A DNA stretch of 64,000 bases, taken from JALHFZ01 sp963674625. Its GTDB lineage: Bacteria > Synergistota > Synergistia > Synergistales > Aminobacteriaceae. Of this stretch, positions 15,608 through 23,047 are shown one piece after another. The stretch lies in contig CAXXXO010000003.1 of assembly GCA_963674625.2 (NCBI GenBank), positions 248,001 through 312,000 on the forward strand, given 5' to 3'. Each line of letters opens with the position of its first letter. Positions within the stretch are counted from its first letter, which is position 1. Position numbers and translations under genes: made by a program. Below the pieces are notes generated by a model. The model searched no databases. It was not told the origin of the DNA and was given only the letters and a program-made list of their open reading frames with translations.

Positions 15608-17754
15608 ACCCTGTTTTCGAGAACTTCAAGCACCTCGGGGGAATCCATGCCGAGGCGCTTCACTGTCTCGAGGGTCGGTATTCCGTCCCGTGTCCACCCC
15701 CGCCGTTCATAGACGGCATCTACAAGTTTCTCCCATTCCCGCCTTCTGTGAGCCTGAAGCAGAGAGATTTTCTCCTCCACCGGAAGACCTTCGGGATCAT
15801 GACCCGCTTCTTTCAGCTTTTCATCGAAATACTCAGGCCGGGCTTCCCACTCGTCGGGGAATACCGGACCGAGTGCCCGGTCGGGAATGTTGTGGTATTC
15901 CCGGGTTCCTTTCCCCATGCGGAGATTGAAGATTCTTTCATAATTATATACCTTTTCCGACTGGAGAATCATCTCCTCCCGGCTGAGATGCTTCCCGGTC
16001 ACGCCCTCGTAGATATCCAGGTAGTTCTGAACGTGTTCCGGGACCTTTGCGGCCTCTATCCCCTTGTACCGGAGGCGGTTGTCGGAGGGTTCCACATCGT
16101 TCCAGGGCAGCTTGCAGACTCCGACGAGGGAGAACCAGAGGCGGAAGTTCGGGAAGTAGAAGAGGGCCTCCGCCTTGCTTTCGAAGGTGGGAAGCTGCTT
16201 GTTGACCATATCCATGAAGATGAGCCATGCCTCGTCGTGCTGGGGACCCTTGAGAGTGAGGAAGTACCCTCCCCACTGGGCCATGGATTCCTGGCAGCGG
16301 TACTGGGAGACCTCGAGTCCCTGGCCTTCCATGCCGATCTTCTCCATGATACCCCGGTCTGCGCCGTATTTCTCGGCGAAGAGAGTCTTCATCCTGCGGA
16401 TGCCTTTGCCCACAGTATTGGCGAAATCATCACGGCCGTCCATCATGCGGTGGATGAGTTCAAAGAGATCGTCCCTGGCTCCGAAATTCAGCTCGAGTCC
16501 GTTCGTGTGCTCCTTCGTGATGAGTCCCAGTTCATAGCACTCGCAGACGAAGGCCAGCCCCGTACCGAGGGAGATTGTGTCGAGGGCGTAATGGTCGGCG
16601 TAGAAATTGGCCTCGATGGTCCACAGGGGATCGAAGATTCCAACGTTCGGCCCAAGGCTCGCGGCCGTTTCGTATTCCGGCCCGTCCACGGTGACCTTCT
16701 GTCCTCTGCAGGGGCCGCTCTGCAGCTTAAATCCGTCCACTGCCTTGGCGCAGGCCAGAGAACATCCGTACCAGCAGCCGTCGGCAAATCCCTGGGTGAA
16801 ACCGTACCGGACGGGGTCTATCTCCATTATGTCATCATGCCGGCCGAACTTGAAGTTGTTCACGGGCAATATGTCGTAGTCGTTCATCACGAGGTTCAGA
16901 TGAGCCGTACCGATCTTCCGCATGAGGCACTGGACGTCGTCGTTCTGCCGGATTTCCCGGTGAAGCTTTGTTCCCAATTTCTGCAGCACCGAGAGATCCG
17001 CCGGATTATTTTCCGTTCCGGAGAAGTTGCGCTTCTTGACCACGAGGGCGAGGATTTTTTTGTCCCGCAGCACCGTGCCGCCGCCTCCCCGCCCTGCCTG
17101 CTTCAGCCGTGGAAGCCTGCGCCGGGGGTCATAAAAGCTGAAGTTCAGCGCTCCCCACCAGCTGTGTTCTGCCGCTTCGCCCGAGGATACCACGGAGATG
17201 TTTCGTTTATCTTCCTCGTTTTCAGCGAAATGTTCGTGAAGCGCCTCCGTGACGGTGTAGGAATTCCGATCCTTCGGCTCCCAGGCGAAGAGGCGGATTA
17301 CCCCTTCATCTCCGTCGACAAAGAGCACTACATTTTCAGACGCCTTGCCCGAGATGGAAAGAGCGTCGAAGCCCGAGGCCTTCATAAAGGGGCCGAAGTA
17401 CCCTCCCGCATTGCTGTTGTAGGTTTGACCGGTAAGGGGTGAGAGAAATACAGTGTAGGTTTTTCCCGTTCCGGGGTACTGGGTGATTCCGCAGATCGGA
17501 CCGCCCGATATGACGATGGCATTCTCGGGATCGTTCCACTGCGTCTTCGGAGTGACCTTGTCCCAGAGGATCTTGAGTCCGAACCCTCTTCCTCCCGTAA
17601 ATGTATCAATCATCTCGTCGCTTACGGGAAGGACGTCGCATGAAAAAGCCCCGTCCTCCCTGCCCAGGTCCACGGATAGGAACTCTTTCGAGTAGCCCCG
17701 GAAGAGTTTCTTCGGGGAATATTTCCATTCGGCGAGCAGTCTCATCTCTTCCAT
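15604..17754 (-). CDS. Aldehyde:ferredoxin oxidoreductase family tungstoenzyme
   Basis: 716 residues, longer than the ~600-620 of classical AOR. N-terminal pterin-binding features: FTGGRGFGLKILWD, SGGPICGITQYPGTGK and the loop GRGGGGTVLRDKKILALVVK. Central GPEYETAASLGPN and DTISLGTGL match the family. The [4Fe-4S] cysteines are CWYGCSLAC (C-x3-C-x3-C), with the fourth in LVGVCKLPW. The family oxidises aldehydes to acids with ferredoxin as acceptor; benzoyl-CoA reductase BamB is a distant relative. It lies 4 nt below a four-cluster ferredoxin and overlaps the ThiS-like gene. With a hydroxyproline dehydratase in the same operon, glutamate semialdehyde is my preferred substrate. This is a hypothesis. 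Confidence 0.88.
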   Translation of the reverse strand: MEEMRLLAEWKYSPKKLFRGYSKEFLSVDLGREDGAFSCDVLPVSDEMIDTFTGGRGFGLKILWDKVTPKTQWNDPENAIVISGGPICGITQYPGTGKTYTVFLSPLTGQTYNSNAGGYFGPFMKASGFDALSISGKASENVVLFVDGDEGVIRLFAWEPKDRNSYTVTEALHEHFAENEEDKRNISVVSSGEAAEHSWWGALNFSFYDPRRRLPRLKQAGRGGGGTVLRDKKILALVVKKRNFSGTENNPADLSVLQKLGTKLHREIRQNDDVQCLMRKIGTAHLNLVMNDYDILPVNNFKFGRHDDIMEIDPVRYGFTQGFADGCWYGCSLACAKAVDGFKLQSGPCRGQKVTVDGPEYETAASLGPNVGIFDPLWTIEANFYADHYALDTISLGTGLAFVCECYELGLITKEHTNGLELNFGARDDLFELIHRMMDGRDDFANTVGKGIRRMKTLFAEKYGADRGIMEKIGMEGQGLEVSQYRCQESMAQWGGYFLTLKGPQHDEAWLIFMDMVNKQLPTFESKAEALFYFPNFRLWFSLVGVCKLPWNDVEPSDNRLRYKGIEAAKVPEHVQNYLDIYEGVTGKHLSREEMILQSEKVYNYERIFNLRMGKGTREYHNIPDRALGPVFPDEWEARPEYFDEKLKEAGHDPEGLPVEEKISLLQAHRRREWEKLVDAVYERRGWTRDGIPTLETVKRLGMDSPEVLEVLENRV

Positions 17755-17757
17755 GGC

Positions 17758-18150
17758 CTATGCCTCCTTCTCTTCGACGACGGACAGGGCATCCTGAGGA
17801 CACGCCTTCACGCAGATTCCGCAGGCCACGCACTTGAAGGGAGAGGGAATGTCAGCGGAAAAGAACATGGACGCCGACGGGCAGAACTCGACGCACATGA
17901 GGCAGGAGGTGCATTTGTCCCTGCGAATCTGCACGACGCCGTTTTTGTCCCGTTCGAGGGCCATGGAGGGACAGACGGCGATGCATCCTCCGCACTGGTT
18001 GCAGACCTTGATATCCGGCAGGCCGGTCACGTTCTTCACGGATATGCGCGCAAGGGCGGCATCGTCTTTTTTTGCCCAGGCTTTGGAGCATGCAGCCATG
18101 CACGATCCGCACATGGTGCACCGGTCGAGCCGGAATTTCAGGAATTTCAT
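17758..18150 (-). CDS. Four-cluster ferredoxin-like electron carrier
   Basis: 130 residues packed with four cysteine motifs: CTMCGSCMAACSK, CNQCGGCIAVCP, CTSCLMCVEFCP and CVACGICVKACP, enough for four [4Fe-4S] clusters. The first lacks the usual Pro after the fourth Cys. Such HycB/BamC-like subunits shuttle electrons out of AOR-family enzymes. It is 4 nt upstream of the AOR gene and 25 nt below the FAD dehydrogenase, so it may link both. It has no signal peptide and acts in the cytoplasm. Confidence 0.85.
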   Translation of the reverse strand: MKFLKFRLDRCTMCGSCMAACSKAWAKKDDAALARISVKNVTGLPDIKVCNQCGGCIAVCPSMALERDKNGVVQIRRDKCTSCLMCVEFCPSASMFFSADIPSPFKCVACGICVKACPQDALSVVEEKEA

Positions 18151-18174
18151 CGGACCACTCCTTTTCGTGTAGGG

Positions 18175-19323
18175 CTACACCACGTTGGACTCTCTGATAT
18201 GTTCCCCCCGGGCAAAGCGCCGGTAGTCAAGCATGGAAAAATCGATATCCGGCTTCTGTCCAGTCAGATGCTGGGAGAGAATTTTTCCCGCCACGGGAGC
18301 GAGCATGAAGCCGTGGCCGGAGTACCCCGTGGAATGATAGAAGTTTTTGACGTCCGTTTCGCCGATGATCGGCTGGGCATCGGGAGTCATGTCATACATG
18401 CCGGACCACTGCCTTGCGATGCGGATGCCCTTCGTCCTCGGAAGAAGTTTAACCAGTACAGTGGACATGGCCTCGATGAACTGCCATGTGGTCTTTCTCT
18501 CGTAATCCTCGGGATGCCCTTCGGGGCTCATGCCGCAGATGATCGAGCCGTGGGGGCGCTGCTGAATGTAGTAGTTCCCGGAGAAGCTCATGAGCATGCA
18601 GGGACATACCCCCGGGGCGACGGGCTCGGTGATCATGATCTCGTGCCTCTCCGCCCAGTTCGGAAGGTCTATGCCCGCCATCTTCGCGATGAACTGGGCA
18701 TAGGGTCCGGCGCAGTTGATCACGAGGGGGGCAAGTATCGGCCCCCTGTCCGTCATGACCCCCCTGACGGTATTGTCCTCCACGAGAATTCCCGTGCAGG
18801 CCGTATGTCGGAAGCAGGCAGCGCCGAGCCGCTTCGCCGCTTCCATGTAGGCGAAGGTTGTGAGGAACGGGTCGGCGTGGCCGTCCCGTGCGTGAAAGAA
18901 AAATGCGAGGGCGTCTTCGGCAGCGAGCCCCGGGCATATCTTGCGGGCTTCCGAAAGGGAAATCATGCGGGACTCGATACCCAGGGAGTTCTGCAGGATC
19001 ATCCCCTTCCGCAGCGTCTCCACTTCCTCGGGAGTATAGGCCACGAGAAGATATCCTCCCTGGTTCAGCCCCACGTCCATGCCGAGTTCATCTTCGAGCT
19101 GCTCGAAGATGTCGAGAGCGGCAATTCCGAGACGGCAATTCATCTCCGTTCCCCACTGGGCCCGTATCCCTGCGCCGCAGCGGCCGGTGGAGCCTCCGCA
19201 GAGGGTGTCTTTTTCAAGAACGACGATGTTCTTCATTCCGTTTTTGGCCAGGTAGTAGGCCGTGGAGACGCCGATGATCCCTCCGCCGATGATGACCGCA
19301 TCTGCCCTATTTTTCCACTCCAT
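18175..19323 (-). CDS. FAD-dependent DAO-family amine/imino-acid dehydrogenase (HcnC/proline-dehydrogenase-beta-like)
   Basis: 382 residues, with an FAD Rossmann motif VIIGGGIIGVSTAYYLAKNG at the N-terminus and DAO-family features: GGSTGRCGAGIRAQWGTE, LVINCAGPYA, and the C-terminal GETDVKNFYHSTGYSGHG. This is the substrate-oxidising subunit in HcnABC, opine oxidase, D-hydroxyproline dehydrogenase and archaeal proline dehydrogenase complexes. Its ATG overlaps the stop of the BFD-like gene. The substrate is probably a secondary amino acid such as proline, hydroxyproline or sarcosine. The sequence alone does not decide this. Electrons would pass to the neighbouring iron-sulfur subunits instead of oxygen. 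Confidence 0.85.
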   Translation of the reverse strand: MEWKNRADAVIIGGGIIGVSTAYYLAKNGMKNIVVLEKDTLCGGSTGRCGAGIRAQWGTEMNCRLGIAALDIFEQLEDELGMDVGLNQGGYLLVAYTPEEVETLRKGMILQNSLGIESRMISLSEARKICPGLAAEDALAFFFHARDGHADPFLTTFAYMEAAKRLGAACFRHTACTGILVEDNTVRGVMTDRGPILAPLVINCAGPYAQFIAKMAGIDLPNWAERHEIMITEPVAPGVCPCMLMSFSGNYYIQQRPHGSIICGMSPEGHPEDYERKTTWQFIEAMSTVLVKLLPRTKGIRIARQWSGMYDMTPDAQPIIGETDVKNFYHSTGYSGHGFMLAPVAGKILSQHLTGQKPDIDFSMLDYRRFARGEHIRESNVV

Positions 19324-19613
19324 CACTCTTCTCCTCCTTCTGCGAGAAGACCGATCTTTATGGGTTTCACCGGAGGGCGGACCGTTGCCGGCTGAATTTC
19401 GGTAATGCGCTTTCCCGTCTTCCTGGCGATCTCCCTCAGAAGTATCTCCTGGCAGCCTCGTCCCTGGCAGGGACCCATTCCGACCCGGAGAACCCTTTTA
19501 AGTTCCTCTACAGTGTCATAGCCCTTGTCGATCCATTCGTCGATCTCTTCAAGGGTGACCTCTTCGCAGCGGCAAACGTAGATCGGATCCTGATTTTCTT
19601 TTCTGTCGGCCAT
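19323..19613 (-). CDS. BFD-like [2Fe-2S] protein
   Basis: 96 residues, with the four-cysteine BFD-like pattern: CRC near the N-terminus (IYVCRCEEVTLEEIDE) and C-x4-C in GMGPCQGRGCQE. In related complexes this domain is often fused to the NAD/FAD subunit; here it is separate. The ATG at 19613 lies 2 nt after the stop of the 4Fe-4S gene. It is probably the electron relay between the DAO-type subunit and the NAD/FAD subunit. Confidence 0.82.
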   Translation of the reverse strand: MADRKENQDPIYVCRCEEVTLEEIDEWIDKGYDTVEELKRVLRVGMGPCQGRGCQEILLREIARKTGKRITEIQPATVRPPVKPIKIGLLAEGGEE

Positions 19614-19615
19614 GG

Positions 19616-20122
19616 TCACTTCACCACCCTTACGGCGCGGAATTCCCGCACGAGATTCTTCGGTGCCGACACGTGCACAACATAGGTTCGGTCCTTGCGG
19701 GGCTGGGTGACGTTTTCCACAGTTCCCTCGGCGAGGCATTTTCCTTCCCGGCTGAGACAATGGACTTTCTGTCCCTTGACTGGCAGCGGAAGCATTTCGT
19801 AGGGAAGTTTATAGAGGGCCAGATCCTCCGAAAAAGTGAGGTCGATGACGAAGCAGGCCAGTCCCGGACAGGAGGCCACGCAAAGAGTGCACCCCGTGCA
19901 TTTGGATTGGTCCACCGCCGGAGTGTCGTTGATGTCGCTGAAGGGCCGGATGGCTCCGGTGGGACAGCTCGTGGCGCAGGGATTGCACGGAATGCGCTGG
20001 GGGCATTCCACCACCACGAGGCCGCCTTTCTTGTTCTTCCAGAGTTCTTCGGGAGGAAGAACAGCTCCTTCCCGCTCTTCGGTCAGGATGCCGCTGTTGA
20101 AAAGCATTTCTCTGTCATCCAT
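19616..20122 (-). CDS. Dicluster [4Fe-4S] protein of the dehydrogenase complex
   Basis: 168 residues. Two cluster motifs are present: CPQRIPCNPCATSCPTGAI and CTGCTLCVASCPGLACFV. A C-terminal beta-rich domain of ~70 residues (KGQKVHCLSREGKCLAEGTV ...) has no cysteine motif. Related 4Fe-4S subunits accompany archaeal proline dehydrogenases and bacterial HcnB-like proteins. It overlaps the end of the NAD/FAD gene by 8 nt, and its stop is next to the BFD-like start, so the subunits are made together. Confidence 0.8.
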   Translation of the reverse strand: MDDREMLFNSGILTEEREGAVLPPEELWKNKKGGLVVVECPQRIPCNPCATSCPTGAIRPFSDINDTPAVDQSKCTGCTLCVASCPGLACFVIDLTFSEDLALYKLPYEMLPLPVKGQKVHCLSREGKCLAEGTVENVTQPRKDRTYVVHVSAPKNLVREFRAVRVVK

Positions 20123-21224
20123 TATGCACAGCCTCCCAATCCTCGGTCAGCACGCAGGTCAACCCCTGGCAGATTCTCTTCCCGGCCTCTCCAGACCGGA
20201 GGGCCTGAAGACGGCCCCAGTATTCCTCAAGTCTTCCATGTTCGGTAGGATATCCGAGGCTCTTCAGGGCCGAAAGGCCGGCAACCCGTCCTTCCACCAT
20301 GGCGGCGCTCGCCTCCTCGATGCCGCTCGCGTCGCCGGCGGTGAAGAATTTCGGGTTGGAGGTCTGCATGGACCTGTCCCTCCTGGCGACATTGCCGCAG
20401 AGCTCGGGGACGTACATCATCTCGCACCCCGCCTGGGAGAGAAGCTCCGTAGTCGGGGTAAGTCCCACGGCGATGCAGATCACGTCGCAGTCGACTTTTC
20501 TTTCCTCCCCGACTGGTTCGAAGCGTTCGTTGAGTTCGGTGATCATGGCCCCTGTAATGGTCTCTTCCCCCAGGGCGCGCTTTATGGAATGGCGCAGCAG
20601 GATGGGGACCCCCATTCTCCGCACCTTGGCGGCATGAACCCAGTAGCCGCCTACTTTCGGCGCGGCTTCCACGATGGCTGCCACTTCAACTCCCGCCTGC
20701 ATGAGCTGATAGCTGACGATAAGGCCGATGTTGCCTGCACCCACCATAAGGACCCGCTTCCCGGGAACGACTCCGTAGACGTTCATGAGGGTCTGTACGG
20801 CCCCCGCGCCGTAGACGCCGGGAAGGTCATTGTTCACGAAGGGAATCAGCCGCTCCTGGGCGCCAGTGGCGACTATGGCCCGCTGCGCCTTTATGGTGAA
20901 AAATTCATCCTCTCCGCGCATGGCGGTAAAGGTGTCGTCCTCTGAATAATACCCGGTGACGGTGGTGTTTGTGTGAACTTCAATATTATCTTTGCAGGAT
21001 TCCATTTCCTTCAGAAGGATGTCGGCGATTTTGAACCCCCGGGTTCCGGCATATTCATCCTTGCTTCCGAAAAATTTATGGGTCTGCTTGACAAGCTGGC
21101 CTCCCAGGTGCAGGTCGCTTTCCATGATCATAACCCTGGCGCCCGCCGCTGCCGCCTCCGCCGCTGCGCTGAGACCGGCCGCTCCCCCCCCGATGACGAG
21201 AATCTCTGTCTCGAGCCGTTTCAT
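20115..21224 (-). CDS. NAD(P)/FAD oxidoreductase subunit (HcnB/opine-oxidase-A-like)
   Basis: 369 residues. The FAD motif ILVIGGGAAGLSAAAEAAAA is at the N-terminus. ATGAQER followed by LPGVYGAGAVQTLMN is a hallmark of HcnB-type subunits. The second nucleotide site is MVGAGNIGLIVSYQLMQAG, and FFTAGDASGIEEASAAMVEG closes the FAD site. This subunit typically passes electrons between NAD(H) and the complex. It has eight bases between its start and the 2Fe-2S gene stop and overlaps the next gene. In Thermococcus proline dehydrogenase the comparable alpha subunit has NADH dehydrogenase activity. Confidence 0.87.
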   Translation of the reverse strand: MKRLETEILVIGGGAAGLSAAAEAAAAGARVMIMESDLHLGGQLVKQTHKFFGSKDEYAGTRGFKIADILLKEMESCKDNIEVHTNTTVTGYYSEDDTFTAMRGEDEFFTIKAQRAIVATGAQERLIPFVNNDLPGVYGAGAVQTLMNVYGVVPGKRVLMVGAGNIGLIVSYQLMQAGVEVAAIVEAAPKVGGYWVHAAKVRRMGVPILLRHSIKRALGEETITGAMITELNERFEPVGEERKVDCDVICIAVGLTPTTELLSQAGCEMMYVPELCGNVARRDRSMQTSNPKFFTAGDASGIEEASAAMVEGRVAGLSALKSLGYPTEHGRLEEYWGRLQALRSGEAGKRICQGLTCVLTEDWEAVHNG

Positions 21225-21231
21225 GGTCTTC

Positions 21232-21567
21232 TCACTCCGCCCCTTCGAGAACTTTCCCCTTGCCGTGCTGGGTCTCTACCTTCATGCCGGCTTTCAGGGG
21301 AGTAATGCAGGTGCGCACGTTCGGAACGCCGTCGACCACCATGAAGCAGCTGCTGCACTTGCCGATGGCGCAGAAAAAGCCCCTGGGGCGGTGTTTTTCC
21401 GCCGTATCACGATAAACTCTCACTCCGTTTGCATGAAGCGCCATGGCGATGGGCTCCCCTTCATGCCCCTCCATTGAATTTCCGTCGAAGGTGAAGACAA
21501 CCTTCTCCCCGTGGGAAAATTCAAGAATGGGATGGTCATGAATCAGATCCATCTTTTCGACGCCCAT
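21232..21567 (-). CDS. [2Fe-2S] HcnA-like small subunit
   Basis: 111 residues from the ATG at 21567 (GAGG 7 nt upstream); a TTG at 21591 would add 8 residues. The cysteine pattern C-x4-C-x2-C-x12-C in CAIGKCSSCFMVVDGVPNV...C is that of Fer2_4 plant-type ferredoxin domains, which form the small subunit of HcnABC-type and D-hydroxyproline dehydrogenase complexes. It is the first gene of the operon and lies ~190 nt below a TTGACA promoter. Confidence 0.85.
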   Translation of the reverse strand: MGVEKMDLIHDHPILEFSHGEKVVFTFDGNSMEGHEGEPIAMALHANGVRVYRDTAEKHRPRGFFCAIGKCSSCFMVVDGVPNVRTCITPLKAGMKVETQHGKGKVLEGAE

Positions 21568-21754
21568 TTCCGGACCTCTTTTTTCGTCCAAAACCTGCTT
21601 TCCTCCTTCCAGGCCTGCCCCCTTGAGAGCATGCCTCCTGCCAGATGTGGGAAAACTGTGAAGAAAAAGACGAGGTAAAAATCCTGTGCCCCTGAATTCG
21701 CCGGACCAGCCACCCTTTCCAGAAAAAAATTTCCCTTCCTTTTCTTGTGAGTTT

Positions 21755-21784
21755 ATTCTCTTACTGATGTGGTTGTCCTGTCAA
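21755..21784 (-). promoter_or_regulatory. Candidate promoter of the dehydrogenase/AOR/glycyl-radical operon
   Basis: On the minus strand TTGACA (21784-21779) is followed after 18 nt by GAGAAT (21760-21755). A ~180-nt leader to the first gene leaves room for regulation, but I see no recognisable riboswitch in it. Confidence 0.45.
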
Positions 21785-21864
21785 GGAGTTTTCGAGGTGA
21801 AATTTCAATTGAATCAAAAGTTTCCATTGCCCCTTTTCTCATATTTTTTTATTTCATGAAAAAA

Positions 21865-21900
21865 TTGCCCGGCCAGGTAGGAAAAAATATAGGATATAAT
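21865..21900 (+). promoter_or_regulatory. Candidate promoter of the ornithine-cyclodeaminase-family gene
   Basis: TTGCCC (21865-21870) and TATAGG (21888-21893) are 17 nt apart; a perfect TATAAT lies at 21895-21900 without a good -35. One of the two probably drives the divergent gene. Confidence 0.4.
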
Positions 21901-21998
21901 CCTGTTCAGCGGCAAGGGCTTCTCCTTCAACTCCTTCTCCCTGAGGCAAAGGAGACGGGCATCGGAGAGAGCTTTTCATTCCGAGGGAGGTGTGCATC

Positions 21999-22973
21999 AT
22001 GTTTCTCATGAACAGCGGCAGCATGCTCTCAGCTTTTTCTTTTTCCGAACTGCTCGGCGCGGTAGCCCGGGCGATGATCGACGAGAGAAATGCGGCCGAA
22101 AAGGGGATCATCGCTCCCCTGCGCTCCACGGTGGCCCGGGGAGAAGATTCTCTTCTCCTCATGCCCTGTCTTACGGAGAAAGACTGGGGGTTGAAGGTCC
22201 TCTCTCTTTTTCCCCGGAACCCTGGCAGGGGGAAGCCTTTTATCAACGGCCTCTTTCTGCTCTTTGACGGAGAGGACGGCAGTCCCTCCGCCCTTCTCGA
22301 CGGGCGAACCCTAACCGCGCTCCGGACCGGCGCCGTTGGAGGAACTGGAGTCAGTGCCCTCGCCCCTTCAGGCGTCAAAACCCTCGGCCTTCTGGGAGCC
22401 GGCGTGCAGGGGTATTGGCAGGTCCGTTTCGCCTGTTCCGTCCGCTCCTTTGCCGAGGTCCGGATTTTCGACCTGCGGGAAAACTCTTCGAAAGAGCTTG
22501 CGGTAAGGCTCGCAGCAGATCTTCCAGGCGTCTCGGTCTCCGTCGCGAAAACGGCCGAGGACCTGCTTGAAGCCTCGGAAACGGTCATCACCGCCACGAA
22601 TTCCACCACGCCTCTCTTTCCCGAAAAGCCCCGTCTCTTTCGGGACCGAACCTTTGTGGCCATCGGATCCTATACCCCGGAGATGAGAGAGTACCCCGAC
22701 TCCTTCTTTTCAGAAGTCGACCGGGTGTACGTGGATACTCTTCACGCCCTCGACGAGACAGGCGACCTCATGGGCCCCATCAGCGCCGGTACACTCGAAA
22801 GGGAGGCCATCCACCCTCTCGCCGAGATTCTCCCTTCGGGAAGGACGGAAGCTCCGAGGGGAAAAGCCCGCCTTTTCAAATCCGTAGGGCTCTCCGTCTT
22901 CGATCTCTACGCCGCGAGGGCGATCCTCGCCCTCGGAAGGGAAAAAAAGGAAGGGCAGGAATTCTCCCTCTGA
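21999..22973 (+). CDS. Ornithine cyclodeaminase/mu-crystallin family protein (pyrroline-2-carboxylate reductase candidate)
   Basis: 324 residues from the ATG at 21999, with GAGGGAGG 8 nt upstream. Family features: GWGLKVLSLFP-type motif as WGLKVLSLFP, the Rossmann LGLLGAGVQGYWQV (GxGxxG), TATNSTTPLFP and VAIGSYTPEMREY (in family members AVGAD.P..REL). The family includes ornithine cyclodeaminase, alanine dehydrogenase and delta1-pyrroline-2-carboxylate reductase (LhpI). It is transcribed divergently from the dehydrogenase operon. If that complex oxidises D-proline or a similar imino acid to pyrroline-2-carboxylate, this enzyme could reduce it to L-proline. The activity cannot be fixed from sequence. 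Confidence 0.78.
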   Translation: MFLMNSGSMLSAFSFSELLGAVARAMIDERNAAEKGIIAPLRSTVARGEDSLLLMPCLTEKDWGLKVLSLFPRNPGRGKPFINGLFLLFDGEDGSPSALLDGRTLTALRTGAVGGTGVSALAPSGVKTLGLLGAGVQGYWQVRFACSVRSFAEVRIFDLRENSSKELAVRLAADLPGVSVSVAKTAEDLLEASETVITATNSTTPLFPEKPRLFRDRTFVAIGSYTPEMREYPDSFFSEVDRVYVDTLHALDETGDLMGPISAGTLEREAIHPLAEILPSGRTEAPRGKARLFKSVGLSVFDLYAARAILALGREKKEGQEFSL

Positions 22974-22981
22974 GCAGAAAG

Positions 22982-23020
22982 AAGGTCCATCTCCGGTTCT
23001 CCGGGATGGACCTTTCCTTC
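22982..23020 (+). terminator. Terminator after the ornithine-cyclodeaminase-family gene (possibly bidirectional)
   Basis: AAGGTCCATC pairs with GATGGACCTT around a TCCGGTTCTCCGG loop that can itself pair. A T-rich stretch follows. It also lies at the end of the convergent rlmB-like gene. Confidence 0.65.
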
Positions 23021-23047
23021 ATAATCTCAACACTTTTCCCGGCTACT

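Noticed and set aside
15748..17442. Rightward 564-aa frame
   Set aside because: Antisense of the AOR gene with no recognisable domain.
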